DNA from: Pseudonocardia sp. N23
GTDB taxonomy: Bacteria > Actinomycetota > Actinomycetes > Mycobacteriales > Pseudonocardiaceae
Reading direction: 5' to 3'
Assembly: GCF_002583555.1 (NCBI RefSeq)
Contig: NZ_BEGX01000009.1
Location: forward strand, 62,001 to 126,000
Length of the DNA: 64,000 bases
How positions within the stretch are numbered: the first letter of the stretch is position 1; the number at the start of each line of letters is the position of its first letter. The translations under genes were made by a program, and so were the position numbers. Positions 17,612 to 26,589 of this stretch are shown in pieces. A model generated the notes under the pieces. The model was not told where the DNA came from, searched no databases, and was given only the letters and a program-made list of their open reading frames with translations.

Positions 17612-17855
17612 CGGGTGATCCTGCACCTCGTGCGCGTGCCCGTCACGCTCGGCGGGCGCCGGACCGGCCGTGGATGCGCGGCCCGGGATCGTCGGCGTAC
17701 CACGTCGCCACGCCGCCGGCGGGTCTGCGGGTGTCCGGCACCGCCGGGCGGCCGGTCGACGACCCGATGGCCTGACGACCGGGCAACGCAGCACCCGGAT
17801 CTTCCGCGACGCCGATCGCGACTCCGCGGCGCCGCGCTCTGACGGCATGCCCGGC

Positions 17856-18428
17856 TCAGGTGCCGGGCGTCGCGCGTGGGCCGGGCGCCCGCCTGCTGCC
17901 CACCCACGCCAGCGTGCACGCCAGCGCGTCCTCGGCGAGCGCTCCGGGCACGTCGGATCCCAGCCGTCGCGCGAGCACGGCCCGCATCCGCACGCCCCCG
18001 AGCGCGGCCGCCGCCGCAGCGGCCCCGGCGACCAGCGCGTACACCGCCGTCCAGGCGTCGGGCCCGGCATCGTCGCGGTGGTCGGCGGCGACGGCGACGG
18101 CGGGGGCCAGCAGCAGACGCGGGATCAGCCCCGTCGGCCGGGTACGAGGTGGGGCGATCGGCAGCTTGTCGGCCGTGAGCTCACCGAGCACGGCCGCCGA
18201 CGCCGCGAGCCTGGCGGGAGTCGTCGCGAGCCGGTGCAGCGGTGAGCGGTCCGTCGGCATCGAGGACAGCACGAGTGCGGCGGCCGCCGTCGTGCTGCGC
18301 GCACCGGTGGCGAGGCCCAGCGCCGCCGCCCGGGCCGCCACCGCCAGGGCCGACGTGCGCATCGCGTCGGGGTCGGCGCCGTTCGGTGTGACGACGTCGG
18401 CGGCGGGGTCTCCTCGCAGTGGTCCCAT
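17856..18428 (-). CDS. DUF4126 family membrane protein
   Basis: 190-residue protein rich in Ala/Leu helices. It matches the DUF4126 layout: ARAAALGLATGARSTTAAAAL at the start, GELTADKLPIAPPRT in the middle (the family ADKLP motif), then RMRAVLARRLGSDVPGALAEDALACTLAW at the end. Three or four membrane segments are likely. Function is unknown for the family. ATG start with a G-rich GGGGGGA directly upstream. It stands alone on its strand before Dps. Confidence 0.75.
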   Translation of the reverse strand: MGPLRGDPAADVVTPNGADPDAMRTSALAVAARAAALGLATGARSTTAAAALVLSSMPTDRSPLHRLATTPARLAASAAVLGELTADKLPIAPPRTRPTGLIPRLLLAPAVAVAADHRDDAGPDAWTAVYALVAGAAAAAAALGGVRMRAVLARRLGSDVPGALAEDALACTLAWVGSRRAPGPRATPGT

Positions 18429-18618
18429 TCCCCCCGCCTACCCGGCCCGGCCCCGTCGGAACCCGAGCGTCGTCGGCGCCGGCACGTTTGACCCCCGGTG
18501 CAGCGGGCACGCCGCCTCCGTGCCGGACCGCTGAGGCGGCCACGGCGGCGGTACCCCGCTGAACCTTCCATCCGTACCGGTGGCACGACGAGCCGGATCA
18601 CATCGAGAGAGAGGACCC

Positions 18619-19170
18619 ATGACCCACACCGACCGCGTCCACTACACCGTTCCCGGCCTGGGCCAGGACGCCGCCGGCGAGGTGATCACGCTCCTGCAGG
18701 GCAGGCTCGACGCACTGAACGACCTGGCGCTGACCCTCAAGCACGTGCACTGGAACGTGACCGGACCGAACTTCATCGCCGTGCACACCATGCTCGACCC
18801 GCAGGTCGACGGTGTCCGGGTGATGGTCGACGATCTCGCCGAACGCATCGCCACCCTCGGCGGCTCGCCCGTCGGAACGCCTGGCGCGCTCGTCGAGCAG
18901 CGGACCTGGGACGACTACTCCATCGGCCGCGCCGACGCGATCGCGCACCTGGGTGCACTCGATCTCGTCTACACCGGGGTGGTCGGCGACCACCGGTCCG
19001 CCATCGACGCGACCGAGAAGCTCGACCCGGTCACCCAGGACATGCTGATCTCGCAGTCCGGGGACCTCGAGCAGTACCAGTGGTTCGTCCGCGCGCACCT
19101 GGAGACCTCCGACGGTCGGCTGAGCACCGCCTCCGCCGGCACCGAGCGGGAAGCGGCCCAGCAGGCCTGA
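18619..19170 (+). CDS. dps: Dps-like DNA-binding ferritin
   Basis: Twelve-subunit iron-oxidising and DNA-protecting protein, 183 residues. The four-helix core is clear; ferroxidase ligands come from HVHWNVTGPNF (His in HWN) and VMVDDLAERI (Asp, Glu), which are bridged between subunits in the family. The N-terminal and C-terminal tails (ending TEREAAQQA) are polar. ATG start with AGAGG 5 bases upstream. A strong hairpin follows the gene. It fits a stress theme with the partner-switching genes upstream. Confidence 0.95.
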   Translation: MTHTDRVHYTVPGLGQDAAGEVITLLQGRLDALNDLALTLKHVHWNVTGPNFIAVHTMLDPQVDGVRVMVDDLAERIATLGGSPVGTPGALVEQRTWDDYSIGRADAIAHLGALDLVYTGVVGDHRSAIDATEKLDPVTQDMLISQSGDLEQYQWFVRAHLETSDGRLSTASAGTEREAAQQA

Positions 19171-19187
19171 CTCCCGAACGACCCGGG

Positions 19188-19216
19188 CGGGCGGGCACCG
19201 ACACGGTGCCCGCCCG
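19188..19216 (+). terminator. hairpin terminator after dps
   Basis: A perfect 13-bp stem (CGGGCGGGCACCG, 19188-19200, with its complement at 19204-19216) and a 3-base ACA loop, 17 bases after the dps stop. It also lies just beyond the end of the convergent glycosyltransferase gene, so it may serve both strands. Confidence 0.85.
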
Positions 19217-19234
19217 TTCGCGTGCGCTCCCGGA

Positions 19235-20017
19235 TCAGCCGGCGGTACGAGCGCCGAGATCGCGCAGCAGGTCCGCGAGACCGCCTGCCGCCCGACCGTG
19301 TGTGCGGGCGCTGGTGCGGACACGCAGGCCCACCGGCGTCACGATCCGCCGGCCCGCCCCGCGCAGCGCCGCGAGGAGCGCGTGCTCCTCCCCCGCCGCG
19401 ACCACGGGGAACCCGCCGACGGCCTGGAACGCGTCGGCCCGTACCCCCAGGTTCGCGGCATAGGCGTGCGTGTGCGCGTCGGGCGTGATCCCGGCGTCGA
19501 CGAGGTCTGTGTAGCGGCACTGCACGTCGTCGGGCAGCAACGTCAGCCCGTCGAGGTCGACCATGCCCACCACCGCGTCCGCGCCTGCGCCGGCGTGCCT
19601 CAGGTGGTCCCGGACCCAGGTGGGTGGGACGCGGGTGTCGGCGTCGGTCGAGAGCAGCCACACCCGGCCGGGCGGGACGTCGCCGAGACGGCGCACCGCG
19701 TCGTCGAGCCCGAGGGTGCGCAGCTCGCCGACCGTACGGTCACCGGTGGTCACGACCGTCCGCACTACCGCGGGCCGGTGCCACCGCCCGACGGCGTCGC
19801 GCACGACCCGCGGGGTCGCGTCGCTGCACCGGTCCAGGACCACACACACCGCGATCCGCAGGTCGGCGACCTCCCGTACCGCTGCGTCCAGCGCCTCGTC
19901 CAGTGCCTCGAGACATCCCCCGACCAGCGCCTCCTCGTCGTGGGCCGGGACCACCACGGCCACCGCGTCGATGCCCACGGCGGAGTGGCGACGCGGTGGG
20001 ACGTGTTCGGCGGTCAC
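19235..20017 (-). CDS. glycosyltransferase family 2
   Basis: GT-A fold transferase of 260 residues. The nucleotide-sugar site is seen as AVAVVVPAHDEEALVGGCLEAL at the start and the DxD-like metal motif in LLSTDADTRVPPTW. The acceptor-side motif GGFPVVAAGEEHALLAAL resembles GGF...GEDxxL of GT2 enzymes. No membrane helix. It is the last gene of a three-gene coupled operon: its GTG overlaps the stop of the PIG-L/methyltransferase gene. Likely adds a sugar to a product made by that operon; donor and acceptor unknown. Confidence 0.87.
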   Translation of the reverse strand: MTAEHVPPRRHSAVGIDAVAVVVPAHDEEALVGGCLEALDEALDAAVREVADLRIAVCVVLDRCSDATPRVVRDAVGRWHRPAVVRTVVTTGDRTVGELRTLGLDDAVRRLGDVPPGRVWLLSTDADTRVPPTWVRDHLRHAGAGADAVVGMVDLDGLTLLPDDVQCRYTDLVDAGITPDAHTHAYAANLGVRADAFQAVGGFPVVAAGEEHALLAALRGAGRRIVTPVGLRVRTSARTHGRAAGGLADLLRDLGARTAG

Positions 20018-21309
20018 CGGCGGCGGCGGACGTGCAGGGCGAACTCGCCGTCGAGGTGCTCGACGAGCGGGACGAACCGGTCGTCGGCGTCGAACCGCGC
20101 CCGGACCGCGCGCGTGTCGTGCGGGGCGTCGGCGGGCCAGCCGCGCCAGTGCACGACGACGACGTCCCCGCCGGGGTCGACGGCGTCGGCGAGCCGGTCG
20201 ATCGTGGCGTCCAGGTCGGGTGCCGAGAGGTAGTAGAGGACCTCCGACAGGACGGCCAGGTCGAGCCCGTCGGGCAGGGCCGCAGCAGTGGGCAGCGCGG
20301 CCTGCGACACGGTGACGTGGCCCGACGCCGCGACCGCCGCGCCGGCCGTCGCGACGGCGGCGGGTGCGAAGTCCGAGGCGTGGAGGGTGTCGCAGCGCCC
20401 GGCGAGCTCGCGGGTCAGCTCACCCGTCCCGCAGCCCGGCTCGGCGGCCCGCCGGTAGTGCTCGCGGGGCAGGCACGCCATCGTCACGGCGCGCTTGCGA
20501 CGCTCGTACCAGCTGGTCCGGGTCGACCAGGGGTCACCATCGGCGGTGGCGTAGAGGTCGGCGAACCGCGACGCGGGGGCACCGGTGCGACGTGGTGACC
20601 GCAGGAAGAGCTCGACGCCGGTGTCGAAGTGCGCCAGCACCTCCGGCGGGAGGACGGGTGCTCCGCCACCGGGCGGCGCGCCGACCTGCGTGGCGAACCG
20701 GGCGACGGCGTCGCGCTTGTCCTGCGTGGCCGTCGCGCCCAGGTCGTGGCGGGCCGCCCGGTCCCACGGCAGCGCGACGTCGTCGGGAGTCCCCCGGACA
20801 CACGCCCAGATCGGGAACGCCCAGCAGTGCGTGGTGAGCGGCGCCGCTGCGGTCGTGGCCGCCCCGACGGCGGCGTGGTCGGGGTGCGGGTCGTCCGACC
20901 ACGGGGCCAGGCACGTCGTCGCGCCGTCGAGGAGCGGGCGCAGCGCGTCGACGAGGGTGTCGTGGTGGGCGGCGAGGCCGGAGTCGGGCAGGCCGAGCCA
21001 GGTCACGTCGACATCGGCCAGTCCCAGCGTGCGCAGCGCGTCGCGCAGCTCCTCGCGCCGGGCCCGTCCCAGCGCGGCGCGCCCGTCGGGGTCGAGGTCG
21101 GGGTAGGCGGCCTCGCCGTCGGTGGCGACGACGAGCCGCACCTCGGCACCGGCCGAGTGGACCGCGGCGACGTACCCGCCGGCGCCGAGGGTCTCGTCGT
21201 CGGGGTGAGCGGCGACCACGACGAGGGGTCCCGCTCCGGCGACGTCCATCGGCGGCAGGTCGTGCGTGGCGAGGGCGTCGGCCCACACCTGAGGAGCCGT
21301 GAGGGTCAT
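20014..21309 (-). CDS. PIG-L deacetylase / SAM-dependent methyltransferase fusion
   Basis: 431-residue bifunctional protein. The N-terminal 230 residues are a zinc-dependent N-deacetylase of the PIG-L/MshB type: VVVAAHPDDETLGAGG (zinc ligands His, Asp, Asp) and DDPHPDHAAVG (zinc-ligand His). The C-terminal 190 residues are a class I methyltransferase: AAEPGCGTGELTREL binds SAM and LAVLSEVLYYLSAPDL is motif III-like. Such a fusion implies that one N-acetylated sugar-containing molecule is first deacetylated and then methylated. Coupled to both neighbours through 4-bp overlaps. Confidence 0.9.
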   Translation of the reverse strand: MTLTAPQVWADALATHDLPPMDVAGAGPLVVVAAHPDDETLGAGGYVAAVHSAGAEVRLVVATDGEAAYPDLDPDGRAALGRARREELRDALRTLGLADVDVTWLGLPDSGLAAHHDTLVDALRPLLDGATTCLAPWSDDPHPDHAAVGAATTAAAPLTTHCWAFPIWACVRGTPDDVALPWDRAARHDLGATATQDKRDAVARFATQVGAPPGGGAPVLPPEVLAHFDTGVELFLRSPRRTGAPASRFADLYATADGDPWSTRTSWYERRKRAVTMACLPREHYRRAAEPGCGTGELTRELAGRCDTLHASDFAPAAVATAGAAVAASGHVTVSQAALPTAAALPDGLDLAVLSEVLYYLSAPDLDATIDRLADAVDPGGDVVVVHWRGWPADAPHDTRAVRARFDADDRFVPLVEHLDGEFALHVRRRR

Positions 21310-22337
21310 CGGTCACCGTCCGTGGCGAGTACCGCGGCCCCGAGGGCGGCGAGGTCGCGCTCCCCGTGGTGCTGACGGACGTAGACACCGAGGTCGGCGA
21401 GCCGCCCGGCGAGTGGGCCGCCGCGGGTGAGGGCGGCGACCCCGGCGAGTCGCGGCGCGACGTCGAGCACCCGGCGGCAGGCGAGCTCGACGGCGGCACG
21501 GACGGTCCAGGCGGCGTCGCGGTGCGGGGCGGCGGGTGTGTCGTCGATCTCCGACGCCGTGGCCGACAGCAGCGCGTCGCACGCCGCGAGGTGCGCGTGC
21601 AGCTCCGCGAACAGGGCGAGCCGGTGCTCGTCGGGGTCGGTCTCCAGGAGGGCGGTACGCAGGTCGTCGAGCACACCCGCGGCACCTCCCAGCCAGACCG
21701 CCGCGACGCCGGCGCCGCCGTGCCAGAAACCGGGGCGCGCGGTATACCAGCGCGGGCCGCCGACCAGGGCGTCGTCGCCGACGGGCACGTCGTCGAGCTC
21801 GACGTCGACGCTGTCGCTGCGGGCCATCCCGACCGTCTCCCACGTACCGGGGACCCGGTGGACGCCGGCGCGGTCGAGCGCCACGTCGGCGACGCGGGCG
21901 CCGTCGGCCGTGAGCGCGACGACCAGCGCCCGGTCGAGTCCGTGCGCGCCGGAGCAGAACCGCACGCGACCCTGCAGCCGCCACGAACCGGGTCCGCCGG
22001 TGAGGACCGCACCGGTGCCGCCGGAGCGGGCTGCCCACACCCCGTACGTCGCTCCCGGCACGGGCTCACGACCGGCCTCGGCGAGGATCGCGACGGCATC
22101 GGCGTGTCCTTCGCCCAGTCGCGCCAGCGAGAGATCGGTCCGGCCCCACCGGGCGAGGGCGGCCCAGCGCGCCGGCGTCGCACCGCTGCCCGGCGCCGGC
22201 AGATCGGCCGTCCCCTCGGCCAGGAGGGCACGCAGCTGCGGCACGGCCGACGGCGGGTCACCGGCCGGGCCCGACGCGGCGGGCGGCGGGGTGCGGTCGA
22301 GCAGGCGTGGGCAGACCGCGGGCGGCGACACCGACAT
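21306..22337 (-). CDS. acyl-CoA dehydrogenase-like protein
   Basis: 343 residues, of the short, divergent acyl-CoA dehydrogenase branch found beside PIG-L genes. The flavin-binding middle domain reads SLARLGEGHADAVAIL and WRLQGRVRFCSGAHGLDRALV, then the helical C-terminal domain begins near RPGFWHGGAGVAAVW. The usual catalytic Glu is not obvious, so it may not be a true dehydrogenase. ATG at 22337 is chosen for the AGGAGG site 9 bases upstream; an in-frame ATG lies 7 codons earlier. First gene of the operon. Confidence 0.75.
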   Translation of the reverse strand: MSVSPPAVCPRLLDRTPPPAASGPAGDPPSAVPQLRALLAEGTADLPAPGSGATPARWAALARWGRTDLSLARLGEGHADAVAILAEAGREPVPGATYGVWAARSGGTGAVLTGGPGSWRLQGRVRFCSGAHGLDRALVVALTADGARVADVALDRAGVHRVPGTWETVGMARSDSVDVELDDVPVGDDALVGGPRWYTARPGFWHGGAGVAAVWLGGAAGVLDDLRTALLETDPDEHRLALFAELHAHLAACDALLSATASEIDDTPAAPHRDAAWTVRAAVELACRRVLDVAPRLAGVAALTRGGPLAGRLADLGVYVRQHHGERDLAALGAAVLATDGDR

Positions 22338-22492
22338 GGAGCAGGACCTCCTCAGCACCGCCTCGGGGGCGGCGCGACGACCGGGCCGAGCTTCGTGGCT
22401 GAACCCGACGGATCAAGCACAGCACTACCCCGTCCGCACCGGATCAATCGTCACCCGCGGCCGGCCGAGCGGTCATGCCCGCGGCCTGCGAG

Positions 22493-22762
22493 TCACCGGC
22501 GCGGATCGGCCGCGGTCACGGGCGGCGCGGTCACGGGCGGCGGGGTCACGACGAGCACGCGCTCACCGCCGACGGCGACGACCGGCTCGTCGGCGCGGCT
22601 CACCACGACCCGCTCGACACGACCCGCTCGACGCCCTCGTGGCGCAGCCCGCATCGCGGGCGGCCCCGCCAGCACGGCAAGCCCTGACGAGTCGATCCTG
22701 TCGTCGTTCGCCACGAGTGCGCGTGTCACGAACCGGACGTACCCGGCGTCGTCGCCGCTCAC
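22493..22762 (-). CDS. small hypothetical protein
   Basis: Possible 89-residue protein, not recognised. It begins MSGDDAGYVRFVTRALVAND and has a basic middle and a Pro/Val/Thr-rich tail made by a 15-base repeat in the DNA (PPVTA units). GTG start 6 bases after the stop of the next upstream gene, which is the only real support; the ribosome site is weak. Codon use is normal for the window. It might be a chance frame. Confidence 0.4.
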   Translation of the reverse strand: MSGDDAGYVRFVTRALVANDDRIDSSGLAVLAGPPAMRAAPRGRRAGRVERVVVSRADEPVVAVGGERVLVVTPPPVTAPPVTAADPRR

Positions 22763-22768
22763 GCCCGG

Positions 22769-23179
22769 TCAGGCGGGGCGGTGTGGCACTCCGCGCAGCG
22801 TGCACCAGAAGGCCGCGACCTCCGCGGTGCTCAGCTCCGTCCGGACCCGCGCGGACATGTCCGTGCCGAACCTGTCGTGCAACGACCGCCGGACGATCTT
22901 GCGGACACGCCTGTCGAGCCGGCGCGGCGGTCCGCCGTCACCGAAGGTCAGGATCGCGACGAACCCGTGCGGCCGTGACGAGCCGCGCTGCGACGGGGTC
23001 AGCACGTCGCGCGCGAACGCGATCTCCGCTGTCATCCGGTGCTTGCGATGCCCGCTGACGGCACGGCTCAGCTCTGCGGCGATCAAGTGTGGGTCGACGT
23101 CGACGGGTGCCCTGACGTGCAGGACCGCCATCACCTCGGACGGAACCGCGGTACCAGCCCCGGTGTGCTCGACGGTCAT
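22769..23179 (-). CDS. hypothetical protein
   Basis: 136 residues, family not recognised. The first part is strand-rich (SEVMAVLHVRAPVDVD, then HLIAAELSRAVSGHRKHRM); the middle is basic (GGPPRRLDRRVRKIVRRSLHDRF); the end is SARVRTELSTAEVAAFW. ATG start with GGGAG 5 bases upstream, so translation is likely. A longer frame upstream has no ribosome site. No neighbour suggests a role. Confidence 0.6.
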   Translation of the reverse strand: MTVEHTGAGTAVPSEVMAVLHVRAPVDVDPHLIAAELSRAVSGHRKHRMTAEIAFARDVLTPSQRGSSRPHGFVAILTFGDGGPPRRLDRRVRKIVRRSLHDRFGTDMSARVRTELSTAEVAAFWCTLRGVPHRPA

Positions 23180-23291
23180 CCGTGCTCCCTTCGCCGACGG
23201 CGAGGCAGCGTGCTGCACCCCGGTTCGATCGTAGACGGCGCCGACGACCTGGGCCGACGCCGGCCAGGCGGACCGCGGCGCCCGGTCCGGC

Positions 23292-23642
23292 TCACCCTCC
23301 GATGATCGCGCGCGGATCGAACGTCACCCGGATCCGTGCGATGCGCCCGTCCTCGACGTGCATCCAGTTCGCCGTCGGCGCGGGTGGGGCGTCCTCGGTG
23401 TGCAGGTCGAACCAGGTCACGACATCGGGCCCGTTCGTGAACACCTTCAGGACACGGACCTCGGTCATGATCTCCGACATGCCCCGCAGCCCGGCCACGC
23501 ACTCGTCGCCGCTGTCGGCGGTGCCGAGCGGGCCGCGGAAGGTGGCGTCGTCGGTGAGGATCGACCGCAAGGTGTCGAAGTCCCGCTCCTGCCACGCGGC
23601 GAAGTAGGTCTCGGCGACGACCTTCGGATCCGTTCTCGGCAT
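23292..23642 (-). CDS. SnoaL-like / NTF2-fold protein
   Basis: 116-residue cone-shaped alpha+beta barrel of the SnoaL/NTF2 superfamily: VVAETYFAAWQERDFDTLRSIL opens with the family helix, followed by LTDDATFRGPLG, and the end is a strand WMHVEDGRIARIRVTFDPR. Members bind or isomerise small ring compounds, or have no known substrate. ATG start with a strong GGAGGAG 6 bases upstream. It is a single gene with no clear partner. Confidence 0.85.
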   Translation of the reverse strand: MPRTDPKVVAETYFAAWQERDFDTLRSILTDDATFRGPLGTADSGDECVAGLRGMSEIMTEVRVLKVFTNGPDVVTWFDLHTEDAPPAPTANWMHVEDGRIARIRVTFDPRAIIGG

Positions 23643-23740
23643 CGGCTGCTCCTCCGGTTGCGCATCGGCGACGACGGACGTCGATCGTCGACGGGCCACG
23701 CGTGCCCTGCAACCGGTGGCACCGCTGCGGCGCATCCGGA

Positions 23741-24439
23741 TCAGCGGGCGGGCGCCTGACCCGACGCCTGCAGGTGCAGCCCGCTCGGGTCGACGATGCG
23801 GATCCCGGCCGGGTGCCGCTCCACGAGGCCCGCCTCCCGCAGCTTGCGCAGCGCGCGGGCCACGACCTCCCGGACGGACCCGATCGCGTCGGCCAGCTCC
23901 TGCTGCTCGACCTCGACGACGAGCCCGTCAGGCGAGTTCGACGCGAGATCGAGCAGGTGCCTGCTGACCCGTTGCTGGACCGAGCCGAACAGGTTGTCCC
24001 CCAGGAAGTCCATCGTCTCGTACAGGATCTGGCAGGCCTGCTGGGCGAGCAGCCAGGCCACCGTCGCGTCGGCCACCGCGAACCGGCGCAGCGTCGAGAC
24101 GTTGAGCATCGACGCCTCGCAGACGGTGACGGCGTCGGCGCCGACGGGTGCGCCCTGGGCGATCGCCGCGGGCAGGCCGATGACCTGGCCCGCCCCGGCG
24201 TACCGGACGGCGACGGCCCGGCCCTCCTTCGACACCATCTTCACCCGGGCCTGCCCCCGGTGCAGCAGGGCGAGCTTGGGGACGCCGAAGGCCTCGTAGA
24301 TCGGTTGCCCCGCAGGGATGGTGACGACGAAGGCGTCGCACAGCATCGCGTCGCGGAAGTCGGCCGACAGTGCGGCGAAGTAGCTGCTCTCCCAGGCCGT
24401 GACCGTCGCAGCGGGCGGACCTCCGCGGACCGTGGGCAT
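23741..24439 (-). CDS. Crp/Fnr-family transcriptional regulator
   Basis: 232 residues. Cyclic-nucleotide-binding-like beta-roll in the N-terminal half (VVTIPAGQPIYEAF, then KLALLHRGQARVKMVSKEGRAVAVRYAGAGQVIGLP), a long dimer helix (VQQRVSRHLLDLA), and a winged helix with QQELADAIGSVREVVARALRKLREAGLV as recognition part. The cAMP-contact Arg-Ser is not clearly kept, so another ligand or none is possible. ATG start with GGAGGGAGG just upstream. Its neighbours to the right form a catabolic-type group that it may control; a GTGA-N6-TCAC site lies before that group. Confidence 0.9.
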   Translation of the reverse strand: MPTVRGGPPAATVTAWESSYFAALSADFRDAMLCDAFVVTIPAGQPIYEAFGVPKLALLHRGQARVKMVSKEGRAVAVRYAGAGQVIGLPAAIAQGAPVGADAVTVCEASMLNVSTLRRFAVADATVAWLLAQQACQILYETMDFLGDNLFGSVQQRVSRHLLDLASNSPDGLVVEVEQQELADAIGSVREVVARALRKLREAGLVERHPAGIRIVDPSGLHLQASGQAPAR

Positions 24440-24552
24440 GCCGCCTCCCTCCGGGCGCCGGGCATCGAGCCTAACCGTGGCCGAACCCGGTCACCTGCCG
24501 CACCTGCGTCCGGATCCGTCGACGTGGACGACGCCGTCGCGACGCCTGCCGC

Positions 24553-25707
24553 TCAGACGCCGGCGCCATGCGGGCTGAACATGGCGTCGATCGCGGGCTT
24601 GACCTCATCTGCGAACGTCCGGATGCCACGGACGGTCTCGTCGTGCTCGAGGAACCCGGCCTGTCCCATCAGCAGCAGGTGGCCGAAGCCGCCGACCCGC
24701 TCGTGGAACTTCTCGATCTGGCCGCGCACCGTCGCCGGGCTGCCGGCGAAGACGATGCCCTCGTCGATGAGGTTCTCCAGGGTCAGCGAGGAGAAGTCGT
24801 ACGCCGACTTCTGACCGGCGAGGCCGGCGGCGCGCACGAAGTAGGGCGTGTAGCCGGGCGGCTGGACGAACTCGAAGGGCACCTTGTTGGCCTTGACATA
24901 CCACATGAGCTTGCGGGCGCCCTCCAGTCCTTCCTCGTCGGTGCGCCCGGTGTAGGTGAGCGCGGCGTAGGCGAAGCGGTCGTCGCCGGGAGCGGGCCGG
25001 CCCGTGTCGGCGAGGCGGTCCCGGTAGGCCTGGAACACCTTGCGGGTGCCTTCGTAGCCGGTCAGGAAGGAGGCGACGACGAAGCCGTTGTCGGCGATGC
25101 GCGCGGCGCTGCCGGGCGTCATCGCGGTGACCCACACCGGCGGGGCGGGCTGCTGGTGGGGCCGCGGCCAGATGTTGACGTGGCGCTGCTGGAAGAACCG
25201 GCCCTCCCAGTTGAAAGGTCCGTCGTGGGTCGTCCATGCCTTCTGGATGAGCTCGATGGCCTCCCACATCCGCTCGCTCATCTGGACCGGCCGGCTGTTG
25301 ACGGCGGAGACCTCGTACGGGACCCCCCGCACGAACCCGACCTCGAGGCGGCCGTGGCTGAGCAGGTCGACGAGGGCCATCTCCTCCGCGACCCGGACCG
25401 GGTCCTTGCGGTTGGCCACCGGGTTGCCGAGCACGAGGATCCGGGCGTCGGTCGTGATGCGGCCGAGGATCCCGGCGATCACCGGCGCCGCGGGGTCCAT
25501 GCAGGTGGCCGTCGCGTGGTGCTCGTTGATCATGACATTGATGCCGCACTCGTCGGCGATCTGCCATTCGTCGAGGTAGCGGTCCCAGAGAGCCGCCGCC
25601 TTCGCCGGGTCGACCACGCCGTTGGGCAGGGTGACCCGGACGGAGTCGTAGGTCCCCTCCGGCGGGAGGTACGGGTAGGCGGTCTCGCTGAAGTGCCAGT
25701 ACTGCAT
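24553..25707 (-). CDS. LLM-class flavin-dependent oxidoreductase
   Basis: Luciferase-like monooxygenase of 384 residues, TIM-barrel, FMN- or F420-using. It starts MQYWHFSETAYPYLPP and has the active-site His pair in INEHHATATCMDPA, the DLLSHGRLEVGFVRGVPYE strand typical for the class, and VWVTAMTPGSAARIADNG. The C-terminal part ends in FHERVGGFGHLLLMGQAGF. ATG with GAGGGGAC upstream. It follows the alpha/beta hydrolase gene by 11 bases, so both should form one transcript. Probably a Baeyer-Villiger-like or oxygenolytic catabolic step; substrate unknown. Confidence 0.9.
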   Translation of the reverse strand: MQYWHFSETAYPYLPPEGTYDSVRVTLPNGVVDPAKAAALWDRYLDEWQIADECGINVMINEHHATATCMDPAAPVIAGILGRITTDARILVLGNPVANRKDPVRVAEEMALVDLLSHGRLEVGFVRGVPYEVSAVNSRPVQMSERMWEAIELIQKAWTTHDGPFNWEGRFFQQRHVNIWPRPHQQPAPPVWVTAMTPGSAARIADNGFVVASFLTGYEGTRKVFQAYRDRLADTGRPAPGDDRFAYAALTYTGRTDEEGLEGARKLMWYVKANKVPFEFVQPPGYTPYFVRAAGLAGQKSAYDFSSLTLENLIDEGIVFAGSPATVRGQIEKFHERVGGFGHLLLMGQAGFLEHDETVRGIRTFADEVKPAIDAMFSPHGAGV

Positions 25708-25718
25708 CGGCTGTCCCC

Positions 25719-26540
25719 TCAGTGTGCGCCGGCGCGGACGGCGGCGTGCTCCGCGACCAGCCTGGCGATGGTGTCGGGCCGCTCGACCTGGGCGCGGTGG
25801 CCGGCGCCGTCGACGACCTCGAACCTCGCCCCGGGGATCGCGGCGGCGTACGCGCGGCCGTAGCCGACGTCGACGATCCCGTCCTGCGCGCCCCAGGCGA
25901 CGAGGGTCGGCACGTGGACCCGCGGCAACCACCGGCGCAACCGCGGGTTGTGCAGGTAGGGCTCCCAGCCGTAGAGCGCGAGCGCCTCCTCGTTGCGGGC
26001 GATGTGCAGGACCTGCTCGCGCGGGGCACGGGTGAGGTCGCCGGGCCCGTGGCGTGCGGGGTCGGCGTGGTTGCGGGCGTCGACCTCGGTGCGGGGCATC
26101 GCGAACACGTCGGCGATGTCGCGGTCCGCGCAGCCCCCGACCTTGATCCCGACGGGATCGACCAGGACGAGCCGACCCAGCCGCGACCGGTCGCGCACCG
26201 CCATCTCCGCCGCGATCCAGCCACCGAACTGCAACCCGACGAGGACCACGTCGCGCAGGTCCTGGCGCTCCAGCCACTCGAGGTAGAGCAGGGCGAGGTC
26301 CTCGACGGAGTCGCACCAGTCGGGCCGTGGCGACAGGCCGAACCCCGGGTGGCTGGGCGCGAGGACGGTGAACCGCTCGGCCAGTGCGTCGACGAACGCG
26401 GCGTCGGCCTCGCGGCCCTCGACACCGTGCAGGAGCAGCAGGGTCGGTCCGGTCCCGGACGTGTGGACGTCGAGAACGACGTCGGCGTCGTCCACCCGCC
26501 CCACCACGGTTCCGTCGCCGGAGTCGACGAGTGTCAGCAT
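25719..26540 (-). CDS. alpha/beta-hydrolase-fold protein with Gln at the nucleophile position
   Basis: 273 residues with a complete alpha/beta hydrolase layout: TLLLLHGVEG (oxyanion region), the nucleophile elbow, WGAQDGIVD (acid) and GAGHRAQVERPD (catalytic His). The elbow reads VLVGLQFGGW: the residue that should be Ser/Asp/Cys is Gln104 (codon CAG). The protein may thus be a pseudo-enzyme, or use a cofactor-free or addition-type chemistry. ATG with GAAGGGAA upstream. It lies between the epimerase and LLM genes on the same strand. Confidence 0.88.
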   Translation of the reverse strand: MLTLVDSGDGTVVGRVDDADVVLDVHTSGTGPTLLLLHGVEGREADAAFVDALAERFTVLAPSHPGFGLSPRPDWCDSVEDLALLYLEWLERQDLRDVVLVGLQFGGWIAAEMAVRDRSRLGRLVLVDPVGIKVGGCADRDIADVFAMPRTEVDARNHADPARHGPGDLTRAPREQVLHIARNEEALALYGWEPYLHNPRLRRWLPRVHVPTLVAWGAQDGIVDVGYGRAYAAAIPGARFEVVDGAGHRAQVERPDTIARLVAEHAAVRAGAH

Positions 26541-26589
26541 GCGTGGGTTCCCTTCGTGGGGTCGTCGGGCCGGTGGACGAGCGCCGGGG

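Noticed and set aside
22500-22545. Short 15-base repeats (CGGTCACGGGCGGCG) as a possible CRISPR or regulatory array
   Set aside because: Only two adjacent copies without spacers; they make PPVTA units in a small frame.
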